Assembly (NCBI RefSeq): GCF_900105715.1
Contig: NZ_FNRY01000001.1
Coordinates: forward strand, 1,302,001 to 1,366,000
Reading direction: 5' to 3'
DNA from: Paramicrobacterium humi
GTDB taxonomy: Bacteria; Actinomycetota; Actinomycetes; Actinomycetales; Microbacteriaceae
Length of the DNA: 64,000 nucleotides
Positions 45,852-53,800 of the stretch are shown here, piece by piece. Position numbers and translations under genes: made by a program. Each line of letters begins with the position of its first letter. The stretch's first letter is position 1. The notes under the pieces were generated by a model. It was not told where the DNA came from. It saw only the letters and a program-made list of their open reading frames with translations, and did not search any database.

Positions 45852-47216
45852 ATGAAGTCCCTCGACCTCCTCGTCACCTCAGACAGCCTCGGAGCTCCCA
45901 TCGCAACACGCTCTGACGTGCTCGTCGTCGGGGGAGGCCCCGCCGGTGTCGCCGCAGCCGTCACCGCCGCACGCAGCGGGGTGTCGGTCACCCTGCTCGA
46001 GCGCTACGCCTCGCTCGGAGGCCTCGCCTCCGGCGGCATGGTGCTCGTGCTCGACGACATGATCAACGGGCAGGAGATCACGGTCACCGGCATCGTCTCG
46101 GAGTACATCGAGCGCATGCAGAAGCTCGGCCTCGCCGTCGTGCCCCCGGCCGACGACCGCAAGACCTCGCGTGAGCTGTGGAACAAGTGGGGCCGCTACG
46201 GCACCTTCGACTTCCACAGCCACACGAACCCGAAGCCCATCTGCTACGCCGCCGCGTTCGACCCGGACGGCTGGAAGCGCGTCTCGAACGACCTCGTGCG
46301 CGAGGCCGGCGTGAACCTGCGCCTGCACTCGTGGTTCTCACGTCCGATCGTCGATGATGGGGTCATGAAGGGCGCCATCGTCGAGACGAAGTCCGGCCCG
46401 CAGGCGCACCTCGCCGACGTCGTGATCGACACGACGGGAGACATCGACGTCGCGTCCCGCGCCGGCGCTGAGTACATCCAGGGCAGCTACATCACCACGC
46501 TCGTCTTCCGCCTCGGCGGCGTCGACACGGCGCTCGCCGAGGAGTTCGAGCAGCGCGACCCCAAGGCCGCGCGCGCCATCAACCGCAAGGTGAAGCGCAT
46601 CCTAGGCGGTGCGTGGGAGCTGTGGTGGCTCAAGACACCGCTCCCCGGTGTCGTGTGGTGCAACGCCCCGCACATGTCGGGCTTCGACGGCACCGACCCG
46701 GTCTCACTCACCGAGGCCGAGTTCGCCGCCCGCGAGCGCATCGCCGAGGCCGTGGACTACGTCAAGGAGAACCTGCCCGGCTTCGCCGACGCCTACGTGC
46801 TCGACGTCGCCCCGCAGATCGGCGTGCGCCAGACGCGCCTGCTGCAGGGCGAGTACGTCATGACGAAGGACGACGTCATGCAGCGCCGCCACTTCCGCGA
46901 CACCGTCGCCCGCGGCCGCGACTACTACTACCCGTACCGCTCGCTCGTGCCGACGGAGGTCGACCAGCTGCTCGTCGCCGGCCGGCACTACTCGGCCACT
47001 CCCGACGCGCAGAAGGCGTCACGCGAGATCCCGCCGTGCATGGCCATGGGGCAGGCCGTCGCATCCGCCGCTACCCTCGCCCTCGAGCAGGGCGTGCGCG
47101 TGCGCGACGTCGACCCGCTCGACATCCAGCAGCGCATGCGTCAGCACAACGCCGACCCGGGCGACATCCCGTCGGAGAACGCGACGATCGACGAGGAGGA
47201 GATGGTGGCGGTATGA
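45852..47216 (+). CDS. FAD-dependent oxidoreductase (FAD_oxidored family)
   Basis: 454 aa, 7 bp after the transporter. N-terminal dinucleotide motif DVLVVGGGPAGVAAAVTAARSG followed by LLERYASLGGLASGGMV is typical of the FAD_oxidored (PF12831-type) group. DVVIDTTGDIDVASRAGAEY and the C-terminal DQLLVAGRHYSATPDAQ with PPCMAMGQAVASAA are the conserved FAD-closing segments. No signal peptide. Relatives oxidise or reduce diverse small molecules and are poorly characterised. Here it is co-transcribed with CoA-ester enzymes and may introduce or remove a double bond or oxidise a hydroxyl before CoA activation. It overlaps the second CoA transferase (ATGA). Confidence 0.85.
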   Translation: MKSLDLLVTSDSLGAPIATRSDVLVVGGGPAGVAAAVTAARSGVSVTLLERYASLGGLASGGMVLVLDDMINGQEITVTGIVSEYIERMQKLGLAVVPPADDRKTSRELWNKWGRYGTFDFHSHTNPKPICYAAAFDPDGWKRVSNDLVREAGVNLRLHSWFSRPIVDDGVMKGAIVETKSGPQAHLADVVIDTTGDIDVASRAGAEYIQGSYITTLVFRLGGVDTALAEEFEQRDPKAARAINRKVKRILGGAWELWWLKTPLPGVVWCNAPHMSGFDGTDPVSLTEAEFAARERIAEAVDYVKENLPGFADAYVLDVAPQIGVRQTRLLQGEYVMTKDDVMQRRHFRDTVARGRDYYYPYRSLVPTEVDQLLVAGRHYSATPDAQKASREIPPCMAMGQAVASAATLALEQGVRVRDVDPLDIQQRMRQHNADPGDIPSENATIDEEEMVAV

Positions 47217-48454
47217 CCATGCAGGACATTCAGAACGCTCAGGATGCCGCGCCGACGGCCGCGGAGCCCACGACGACGCTGCCGCTTGACGGCATCCGGG
47301 TCATCGATTTCACCCAGGTGTTCATGGGACCGAGCTGCACGCAGATGCTCGGCGACTTCGGCGCCGACGTCATCAAGATCGAGCGGCCCGGCACGGGCGA
47401 CACCTCGCGCACCTCGTACCCCGACAAGGACGGCACCGACAACCCGATCTTCCAGTCGATCAACCGCAACAAGCGCGGCATGACGATCGACACGAAGTCC
47501 GAGGAGGGCCGCGCGGTCGTGCGCGAGCTCATCGCGGGCGCCGACGTCGTCGTGAGCAACTTCCGCGCGGGCGTCATGGAGCGCATGGGCTTCGGCTATG
47601 AGCAGCTGCGGGAGCTCAACCCGCGCCTGGTCTGGGCGTCGGGAACGGGCTTCGGCAGCACCGGCCCCTACGCGAAGCTCGGCGGCCAGGACGTCATCAA
47701 CCAGGCCTACTCGGGCGTGATGTGGCGGCGCAGCTCCGAAGACGACCCGCTCGCCGTCTACCCGACGACGCTGTGCGACTACACGACCGGCATGCACTTG
47801 TTCCAGGGCATCCTGCTCGCGCTGCGCACCCGCGACGTGACGGGCGAGGGGCAGAGGGTCGACGTCACGATGTACGACTCGATGCTGCACATGCAGATGC
47901 AAGAGGCGGCGATGCAGCTCAACCGCGGCTTCGAGGTCAATTGGGGGCGGATGCCGCTCACGGGCGTGTTCGCGACAACCGACTCCGCCGTCTGCATGGT
48001 CGGCGGCTTCACCCCCGACCCGCTCGCGCGCATCTCGGAGGCGCTCGAACTCGACGAGGACCTCACGCTCCGCCCCGAGTTCGCGAACCTCGAGAAGCAG
48101 CTCGAGAACCGGTCGGCGCTGCAGGCGATCTTCGCCGAGCGCTTCGCGACGAACTCCACGGCGCACTGGACCGCCCGCCTCGAGGGCGTCGGCGTGCTCA
48201 ACGCGCCCGTCCGCACCCTCGCCGAGGCGCTCGACGACGAGCAGACCGCCGCGAACGGCATGATCGTCGAAGCCGAGCACCCCACGGCGGGCCGGTTCCG
48301 GATGCTCAACGCACCCATCCACCTGTCGGAGACGCCCGCGACCGTGCGCCGCGTCGCCCCGCGGCTCGGCGAGCACAACGCCGAGATCCTCGCCGAGAAC
48401 GGCTTCGACGACGACCAGATCCGCCGACTGCAGGAGCTAGGAGTACTGCGATGA
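47213..48454 (+). CDS. CaiB/BaiF family (class III) CoA transferase, second copy
   Basis: 413 aa from ATG 47213 (ATGA overlap). Very similar to the 42514-43692 protein: VIDFTQVFMGPSCTQMLGDFG and VIKIERPGTGD, WASGTGFGSTGPY, and the catalytic Asp in LCDYTTGMH. It has a ~22-residue Ala/Thr-rich N-terminal extension missing from the first copy. It ends ATGA into the enoyl-CoA hydratase gene, which supports a CoA-thioester pathway. The two copies may use different acids, or work as an activation/release pair. Confidence 0.9.
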   Translation: MTMQDIQNAQDAAPTAAEPTTTLPLDGIRVIDFTQVFMGPSCTQMLGDFGADVIKIERPGTGDTSRTSYPDKDGTDNPIFQSINRNKRGMTIDTKSEEGRAVVRELIAGADVVVSNFRAGVMERMGFGYEQLRELNPRLVWASGTGFGSTGPYAKLGGQDVINQAYSGVMWRRSSEDDPLAVYPTTLCDYTTGMHLFQGILLALRTRDVTGEGQRVDVTMYDSMLHMQMQEAAMQLNRGFEVNWGRMPLTGVFATTDSAVCMVGGFTPDPLARISEALELDEDLTLRPEFANLEKQLENRSALQAIFAERFATNSTAHWTARLEGVGVLNAPVRTLAEALDDEQTAANGMIVEAEHPTAGRFRMLNAPIHLSETPATVRRVAPRLGEHNAEILAENGFDDDQIRRLQELGVLR

Positions 48455-49263
48455 GCGCCACCGCCACCGAACAGATCGTCGACGAGGTCACGTTCGACAT
48501 CGACGAGCGCGGCGTCGCGACCGTCACGATCAACCGGCCGCGCGTGCTCAACGCCGTCGACCGCGCCACCCACGATTGGCTCAACGAGATCTGGGCGAGC
48601 ATCGAGAACAACCGGGACGTGCGCGTCGTCGTCATCACCGGCGGCGGGCAGAAGGCGTTCTGCGTCGGGGCCGACATGTCGGCGGATGCCGTCGACAAGA
48701 CCGGTCTTGAATACTGGGCCGAGCTCGACCCCAACGGCTTCGGCGGGCTCAGCCTGCGCACCACGCTCGACGTTCCCGTCATCGCGAAGGTCAACGGCTA
48801 CGCGCTCGGCGGCGGCATGGAGATCGTGCTCGGCGCCGACATCGTCATCGCCGCCGACACCGCCAAGTTCGGACTGACCGAACCGCGCGTCGGCCGGCTC
48901 GCCCTCGACGGCGGCATCCACCAACTCGTGCGCCGCATCCCATACACGCAGGCCATGGGGCTGCTGCTCACCGGTCGCAAGGCGCCCGCCGAGGAACTGC
49001 AGCGCATGGGCCTCGTCAACGAGGTCGCGGCGGCCGCCGACCTCGACGCCGCCGTCGACCGCTGGGTCGAGCAGATCCTCGCCTGCGCGCCCACATCGGT
49101 GCGCGCCGTCAAGCAGATGGTGACGCGCACCACCCACCTCACCGCGCAGGAGGCCCGCGCGATGCGGCTTCCCGCGCTCATGGACGCTCTCGACAGCGAA
49201 GACTCCGCCGAGGGCGTCGCCGCATTCCAGCAGAAGCGCCAGCCCGTCTGGCCCGGAAGGTGA
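48451..49263 (+). CDS. Enoyl-CoA hydratase/isomerase family protein (crotonase fold)
   Basis: 270 aa from ATG 48451, overlapping the transferase stop. Crotonase features: VATVTINRPRVLNAVD, the first oxyanion-hole region VITGGGQKAFCVGADMSAD, and GYALGGGMEIVLGADIVIAADTAKFGLTEPRVG, which holds the second oxyanion Gly and an active-site Glu. It probably hydrates or isomerises the CoA ester made by the neighbouring CaiB proteins. The stop overlaps a possible GTG of the next gene, but the preferred start there is ATG 49266. Confidence 0.9.
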   Translation: MSATATEQIVDEVTFDIDERGVATVTINRPRVLNAVDRATHDWLNEIWASIENNRDVRVVVITGGGQKAFCVGADMSADAVDKTGLEYWAELDPNGFGGLSLRTTLDVPVIAKVNGYALGGGMEIVLGADIVIAADTAKFGLTEPRVGRLALDGGIHQLVRRIPYTQAMGLLLTGRKAPAEELQRMGLVNEVAAAADLDAAVDRWVEQILACAPTSVRAVKQMVTRTTHLTAQEARAMRLPALMDALDSEDSAEGVAAFQQKRQPVWPGR

Positions 49264-49265
49264 TC

Positions 49266-50186
49266 ATGACCGCACCCGCAGACGCACGCATCGAACCCCT
49301 CGCCCGCGGCGTGTGGGGCGTCGTCGCGACGCCCTTCACCGGCGACGACCGCGCGATCGACGCCGACAGCCTCGCCCGGCTCGTCTCGTTCTACGAGACC
49401 GTCGGCGCGACCGGGCTCACCGTTCTCGGCGTGTTCGGCGAGGCGGCCTCGCTCACCGCGGCCGAGCGGATGGACGTGCTCCGCGTCGCCGCCGAGAACA
49501 GCAGCCTGCCGATCGTCGCGGGCGTCACGTCGCTGTCGACCGCACCGGCGATCGCCGAGATCGAGAACGCGCACGCGACACTCGGCGACCGCCTTGCGGC
49601 CGTCATGGTGCAGGCGAACTCGCCGCGTGCCGACGCGGTCATCGAGCACCTGCAGCGCATCCACGCCGCGACCGGCGTGCCGATCGTGCTGCAGGACTAC
49701 CCGAAGGCGAGCGGCGTCGCGATCTCGACCGACGCCGTCATCGCCGTCGTGCAGGCGTGCCGGTTCGTCTCCGCCGTCAAGGCCGAGGCCCCGCCGACCG
49801 CCGTCGCGATCGCGCGGCTCACCGCGAAGCTCGAGGTCTCCGTGTTCGGCGGGCTCGGCGGACAGGGACTTCTCGACGAGCTCGCCGCCGGTTCGGCGGG
49901 CGCCATGACCGGGTTCTCGTACCCCGAGGCCCTCGTCGCCTGCGTGGATGCGTCGCTCGCCGGCGACGCGGATGCCGCGCGGGAGGCGCTTCTGCCCTAC
50001 CTGCCGCTCATCAACTTCGAGCAGCAGCCCGGCATCGCCCTCGCGATCCGCAAGGAGCTGTTCCGCCGCCGTGGCCTCTTCGCGGACGCCGCCGTGCGGC
50101 CACCCGCCGTTGCGTTCCCGGCCGAGCTGTCGACAATCGCCGACGCCCATCTGGAACGCGCCGGCCGACTCCAGGTGGTGCGCTGA
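49266..50186 (+). CDS. DapA/NanA-family aldolase or dehydratase (dihydrodipicolinate synthase superfamily)
   Basis: 306 aa from ATG 49266 with a GGAAGG site; GTG 49260 is possible. Class I lyase signs: GVWGVVATPFTGDDRAID, LTVLGVFGEAASLTAAER, the proton-relay Tyr in VLQDYPK (about 145) and the Schiff-base Lys in SAVKAEAPPT (about 172). This superfamily cleaves or dehydrates 2-keto acids. With an aldehyde dehydrogenase two genes downstream it might release an aldehyde, as in 2-keto-3-deoxy sugar-acid routes. The CoA-ester neighbours make a purely sugar-acid role unlikely. Confidence 0.87.
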   Translation: MTAPADARIEPLARGVWGVVATPFTGDDRAIDADSLARLVSFYETVGATGLTVLGVFGEAASLTAAERMDVLRVAAENSSLPIVAGVTSLSTAPAIAEIENAHATLGDRLAAVMVQANSPRADAVIEHLQRIHAATGVPIVLQDYPKASGVAISTDAVIAVVQACRFVSAVKAEAPPTAVAIARLTAKLEVSVFGGLGGQGLLDELAAGSAGAMTGFSYPEALVACVDASLAGDADAAREALLPYLPLINFEQQPGIALAIRKELFRRRGLFADAAVRPPAVAFPAELSTIADAHLERAGRLQVVR

Positions 50187-50959
50187 TGGATCTGCAGCTT
50201 CGGGGAAAGACCGCGTTCGTCGCCGCGTCCACCGGCGGACTCGGCCGCGCGACCGCGGAGGCGCTCGCGCACGAGGGCGCGAATGTCGTCATCACCGGTC
50301 GCCGCCGCGAGACCGCCGAGCAGATCGCCGCTGCCCTGCCGTCCGCGATCGGCCTGGAGCTCGACGTGCTCGACGCCGCGTCGCGCACCCGAGCGCTCGA
50401 GCAGGCGCGCGACGCCTTCGGTCTCATCGACATCCTCGTGCTCAATGGCCCCGGACCCAAGCCCGGCACCGCCGCGGACATGACGGCCGACGGCGCCCGC
50501 ACCGCCTTCGAGCAGCTCGTCGAGCCGCACCGGCAACTGGTCTCCGAGACGCTGCCGGGTATGCGCGAGCGCGGCTGGGGTCGCATCCTCGCCGTCGGCT
50601 CGAGCGGCATCGTCTCGCCGCTGCCGAACCTCGCGGCATCCAACCTGGGGCGCGCCGCTCTCGCGAACTACCTCAAGACGCTGTCGACCGAGGTCGCCGC
50701 CGACGGCGTCACCGTCAACCTGCTGCTGCCCGGTCGCATCGCGACCGACCGCGTCGCGAACCTCGACGCCGCGCAGGCCGAACGCCAGGGCCTCTCGCGT
50801 CAGGAGGTCGAACAGCGCTCGCAGCAGTCCATCCCCGCCGGCCGCTACGGCGAACCGGCCGAATTCGGCGCCGCAGCCGCCTTCCTGTGCAGCGGCCCTG
50901 CCTCGTACGTGACCGGCGTCGCACTCCGCTGCGACGGCGGCCTTGTCGGAACACTCTGA
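50186..50959 (+). CDS. Atypical SDR-family oxidoreductase lacking the canonical Tyr-Lys pair
   Basis: 257 aa, start codon overlapping the previous stop by one base (TGATG). Cofactor motif AASTGGLGRATAEALAHEG and the VLNGPG strand are present. In place of YxxxK the aligned segment reads SNLGR (within NLAASNLGRAALANYLKTLS): Tyr is Ser and Lys is Arg. This pattern recurs in a branch annotated as 3-oxoacyl reductase-like proteins, so it is not a random loss, but normal SDR chemistry is doubtful. It may bind substrate, use another proton donor or act on an activated CoA ester. Confidence 0.82.
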   Translation: MDLQLRGKTAFVAASTGGLGRATAEALAHEGANVVITGRRRETAEQIAAALPSAIGLELDVLDAASRTRALEQARDAFGLIDILVLNGPGPKPGTAADMTADGARTAFEQLVEPHRQLVSETLPGMRERGWGRILAVGSSGIVSPLPNLAASNLGRAALANYLKTLSTEVAADGVTVNLLLPGRIATDRVANLDAAQAERQGLSRQEVEQRSQQSIPAGRYGEPAEFGAAAAFLCSGPASYVTGVALRCDGGLVGTL

Positions 50960-50976
50960 CGACGAAAGGAAACACC

Positions 50977-52419
50977 ATGCCCACTCTCACCAGCACCGCA
51001 GTCGCGCAGCACCTCATCGGCGGCGAGCTCATCGGCGACGCCGCCAAGGAGCGCCGCAACCCCGCCCGCCTCGACGAGGTCGCCGTCGTCTCTCCCGAGG
51101 GAACCGGCACCGACACGGATGCCGCGATCGCAGCGGCTGCCGCCGCGCAGCCCGCGTGGGCGAACACTCCGGCCCCCGCCCGCGGAGCCGTGCTGCTGCG
51201 CGCAGCCGAGCTGCTGCAGCAGCGGCAGACGGAGATCGCCGAGGACCTCGTGCGCGAAGAGGGCAAGACCCGCGGCGAGGCCACCGGCGAGGTCGGCCGC
51301 GCGATCGGCGTGCTGCAGTTCTTCGGCTCGCTCGGCTGGTCGGCGAGCGGCACCGTCTACCCGAGCGCGACCCCCGACACGAGCATCTCCACCCGCCGGG
51401 AAGCGCTCGGGGTCGTCGGCCTCATCACGCCGTGGAACTTCCCCATCGCGATCCCCGCGTGGAAGTCCGCGCCCGCGCTCATCAGCGGCAACGCCGTCGT
51501 GCTCAAGCCCGCCGACCTCACGCCGATGTCGGCGACGCACCTCGGCATCGCCCTGCGCGACGCCGGCCTGCCCGACGGCATCTTCAACGTCGTGCACGGT
51601 CGCGGCAGCGTCGTCGGGGACTACCTCGCCCGCGATAAGCGCGTCGCCGCCCTGTCGTTCACGGGCTCGACGAAGGTCGGCCTCGGGCTGCAGCAGATTC
51701 TGCACGGTCGCCGCGCCCGCATCCAGACGGAGATGGGCGGCAAGAACGGTGTGCTCGTTCTCGACGACGTTGACCCGTGCAAGGCCGCCCAGGTCGTCGC
51801 GGCCGGCGCCTTCAGCCTCACGGGTCAGGCATGCACGGCCACATCGCGCGTGTACGTCACACCCGGCATCCGCCAGGCCTTCCTCGACGAGCTCGCCGCG
51901 ATCGCCGCGACCTACGAGCCCGGCGACGGCCTCGACGCGTCGACCCGCATGGGCGCCGTCGTGAGCGAGAGCCAGCTCGAGCAGGACATCGCCGCCGTAC
52001 AGGGCGCCGTCGACTCCGGCGCTCGCCTGCTGCACGGCTCGACCGACGCCGACGGACTGCGCTTCAAGCCCGTCATCGCGACCGATGTCGCCCACGACGC
52101 CGCGATCGCGACCGACGAGATCTTCGGACCCGTCGTCGCGGTGCTCGACGTGCCCGACTACGAGGCCGGCCTTGCCGCGCTCAACAACTCCCGCTACGGT
52201 CTCACCGCGGGAATCTGCACCGACAGCCTCGCGCACGCCACAGACTTCTCGAACCGCATCCAGGCGGGCGTCGTGAAGGTCAACCGGCCGACCTCGGGCC
52301 TCGACCTGCACGTGCCGTTCGGCGGCATCAAGGACTCCTCGTCGAACACCTTCCGCGAGCAGGGGCACTCGGCGACGGACTTCTACACGTGGGAAAAGAC
52401 GGTCTACACCGGCGTCTGA
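50977..52419 (+). CDS. Aldehyde dehydrogenase (NAD(P)+-dependent)
   Basis: 480 aa from ATG 50977 with an AAAGGA site. Family motifs in order: LITPWNFPIAIPAWKSAPAL, the NAD loop FTGSTKVG, general-base Glu (about 252) in QTEMGGKNG, catalytic Cys (about 286) in LTGQACTATSR, and EIFGPVVAV. The pattern is close to alpha-ketoglutaric semialdehyde and succinate semialdehyde dehydrogenases. It would oxidise the aldehyde produced by the DapA-type lyase to an acid for central metabolism. Confidence 0.92.
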   Translation: MPTLTSTAVAQHLIGGELIGDAAKERRNPARLDEVAVVSPEGTGTDTDAAIAAAAAAQPAWANTPAPARGAVLLRAAELLQQRQTEIAEDLVREEGKTRGEATGEVGRAIGVLQFFGSLGWSASGTVYPSATPDTSISTRREALGVVGLITPWNFPIAIPAWKSAPALISGNAVVLKPADLTPMSATHLGIALRDAGLPDGIFNVVHGRGSVVGDYLARDKRVAALSFTGSTKVGLGLQQILHGRRARIQTEMGGKNGVLVLDDVDPCKAAQVVAAGAFSLTGQACTATSRVYVTPGIRQAFLDELAAIAATYEPGDGLDASTRMGAVVSESQLEQDIAAVQGAVDSGARLLHGSTDADGLRFKPVIATDVAHDAAIATDEIFGPVVAVLDVPDYEAGLAALNNSRYGLTAGICTDSLAHATDFSNRIQAGVVKVNRPTSGLDLHVPFGGIKDSSSNTFREQGHSATDFYTWEKTVYTGV

Positions 52420-52448
52420 GTGGCAGCACGAGAGGGAAGGGGACGGCG

Positions 52449-52859
52449 ATGGCCGAACTGAGCAGCGCCGACGCGGAGCTGTGCCGACTGGCATCCGATC
52501 TCTTGTCGAGATCCCACGACCCCGACCGGCACCGGGTCGCCGTCGCCGCGCGCGGGGCGTCTGGACGCACCTACCTCGGGCTGAGCCTGCTCTCGAACCG
52601 CGTGAGCATCTGCGCGGAGCCGAGCGCGCTCGCGAACGCCGCGATGGCGGGGGAGACCGACATCGAGTCGATCGTCGCGGTCGGGATGGACCCCGACGAC
52701 GTGCCGCAAGTGATCAACCCGTGCGGCGTGTGCCGGGAACTCGTTCCCATGTACGCGCCGAACGTGCGCGTCATCGTCAACGACGGTGGCGACGTGCGGC
52801 CGGTGCACGTCGCCGAGCTGCTGCCGATCCCGTGGGCGCGCGCCCGCAGCTACGCATAG
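52449..52859 (+). CDS. Cytidine-deaminase-fold protein (CDA/blasticidin-S deaminase-like)
   Basis: 136 aa from ATG 52449. It has the zinc deaminase motif CAE (Cys55, Glu57) and PCGVC (Cys92, Cys95) with spacing like cytidine deaminases. The pyrimidine-binding N-terminal segment of housekeeping CDA is not obvious: VAVAARGASGRTYLGLSL is only loosely alike. It is last in the CoA-thioester operon, 29 bp after the aldehyde dehydrogenase. A deaminase of a nitrogen-containing pathway compound is possible. A plain nucleoside salvage enzyme is the alternative. Confidence 0.8.
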   Translation: MAELSSADAELCRLASDLLSRSHDPDRHRVAVAARGASGRTYLGLSLLSNRVSICAEPSALANAAMAGETDIESIVAVGMDPDDVPQVINPCGVCRELVPMYAPNVRVIVNDGGDVRPVHVAELLPIPWARARSYA

Positions 52860-52870
52860 TCCTCGTGAGC

Positions 52871-52904
52871 AAGCCCCGTCTCGGCCTCGGCCGGGGCGGG
52901 GCTT
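52871..52904 (+). terminator. Terminator of the CoA-thioester operon
   Basis: Outer 8-bp stem AAGCCCCG (52871-52878) with CGGGGCTT (52897-52904), enclosing a second small stem CGGCC/GGCCG (52882-52893). It starts 12 bp after the last stop codon. The following bases are only moderately T-rich. Confidence 0.6.
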
Positions 52905-52988
52905 CTGCCTCGTGTCGGCGGCGACCGTATGGCAAAGCCTCAATGAAAATCCGAGCGTCATCAGAGCCTGGCCTTTAACGCCGAAAAG

Positions 52989-53007
52989 GTACGGAATAAT
53001 GCCGTAC
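52989..53007. promoter_or_regulatory. Operator of the TacAT toxin-antitoxin pair
   Basis: Perfect inverted repeat GTACGG (52989-52994) and CCGTAC (53002-53007) with a 7-bp spacer. It overlaps the first possible antitoxin start codon (ATG 52999). Ribbon-helix-helix antitoxins bind such sites with the toxin to repress their own operon. Confidence 0.5.
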
Positions 53008-53289
53008 ACTGCCGCTATGGGGGCTTTGAAGGACAAGCGGCTTGAGCTTCGACTCACGTCAGAACAGAAGGCGATGATCGAACGCGCCGCAGCTGTACAA
53101 GGCAGGACGGTCAGCGACTTTTCTGCTGACGCGCTCACCGAGCGCGCCCGCGAAGTGATCGACCGGGATCGGCAGTTCGCGGTCTCCGCGGAGGCCTTCG
53201 ACGCGTTCAACCGGCTGCTTGATGAGCCGGAACAGGTCGTCGAGGGAATGGTGGAACTGCTGCAGCGACGGTCAGTCTTCAGTGACTGA
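52999..53289 (+). CDS. TacA-type (DUF1778) ribbon-helix-helix antitoxin
   Basis: 96 aa from ATG 52999 (AAAAGG 9 nt upstream); ATG 53017, lacking a clear ribosome site, would give 90 aa starting MGALKDKR. The sequence KDKRLELRLTSEQKAMIERAAAVQGRTVSDFSADAL is the DUF1778 DNA-binding part. The C-terminal part (AFDAFNRLLDEP) is the peptide that wraps the GNAT toxin. The toxin gene overlaps the end by 8 bp. A palindrome over the start suggests autorepression. Confidence 0.87.
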   Translation: MPYTAAMGALKDKRLELRLTSEQKAMIERAAAVQGRTVSDFSADALTERAREVIDRDRQFAVSAEAFDAFNRLLDEPEQVVEGMVELLQRRSVFSD

Positions 53290-53797
53290 TTTCGAGACGC
53301 CGCGCGCAATTTTGACGACTGACGACACCGCAGGATTTCACTGCGGGGAACCCACTCTTGACTTATGGCTCCGGCAGACAGCTCTGCGCAACGAGAAAGT
53401 CGGCGCGTCGCGCACATTTGTCTCGATCCACTCACCGACCAGGCGAGTCGCTGGTTACTTTTGTCTGTCGGCAAGTTCGATCACACCGACAAGTGCTCCA
53501 GGCGCGCTTGCCCGCAACATGCCGGACCCGATTCCCGTTGTCTTACTTGGGCGCCTCGCTGTGGACAAAGACTTCAGCGGTCAGGGAGTAGGGTCGTCAC
53601 TGCTGCAATATGCGGTACTACAAGCCGCGCGCGCTGCCGATATCGTTGGTGCCCGGACGATAGTCGTCCAGGCGCTCACCGACTCAGCTGCGTCCTTCTA
53701 CCGGAAGTTCGGATTCTCGCCGTTCCCGGATTCACCCGACCTGCAGTACTTCCTCCTCAAGAACGTCAACCGCGCGCTCAAGGCATTCGAGCTGTAA
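53282..53797 (+). CDS. TacT-type GNAT acetyltransferase toxin
   Basis: 171 aa from GTG 53282, overlapping the antitoxin gene by 8 bp. GNAT fold: HCGEPTLDLWLRQTAL near the N-terminus (as in TacT/AtaT), LGRLAVDKDFSGQGVGSSLLQYAV with the acetyl-CoA pyrophosphate loop QGVGSS, and the late Tyr in SFYRKFGFSPFP. TacT-type toxins acetylate the amino group of charged tRNAs and stop translation. The closely coupled DUF1778 antitoxin makes this role likely. The pair lies directly beside catabolic genes. Confidence 0.88.
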   Translation: MTDFETPRAILTTDDTAGFHCGEPTLDLWLRQTALRNEKVGASRTFVSIHSPTRRVAGYFCLSASSITPTSAPGALARNMPDPIPVVLLGRLAVDKDFSGQGVGSSLLQYAVLQAARAADIVGARTIVVQALTDSAASFYRKFGFSPFPDSPDLQYFLLKNVNRALKAFEL

Positions 53798-53800
53798 GCC

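Noticed and set aside
49266-52419. Classical sugar-acid pair (5-dehydro-4-deoxyglucarate dehydratase plus ketoglutaric semialdehyde dehydrogenase)
   Set aside because: The DapA-type and aldehyde dehydrogenase genes would fit, but they are embedded among two CoA transferases and an enoyl-CoA hydratase and no sugar-acid dehydratase or dehydrogenase is nearby.
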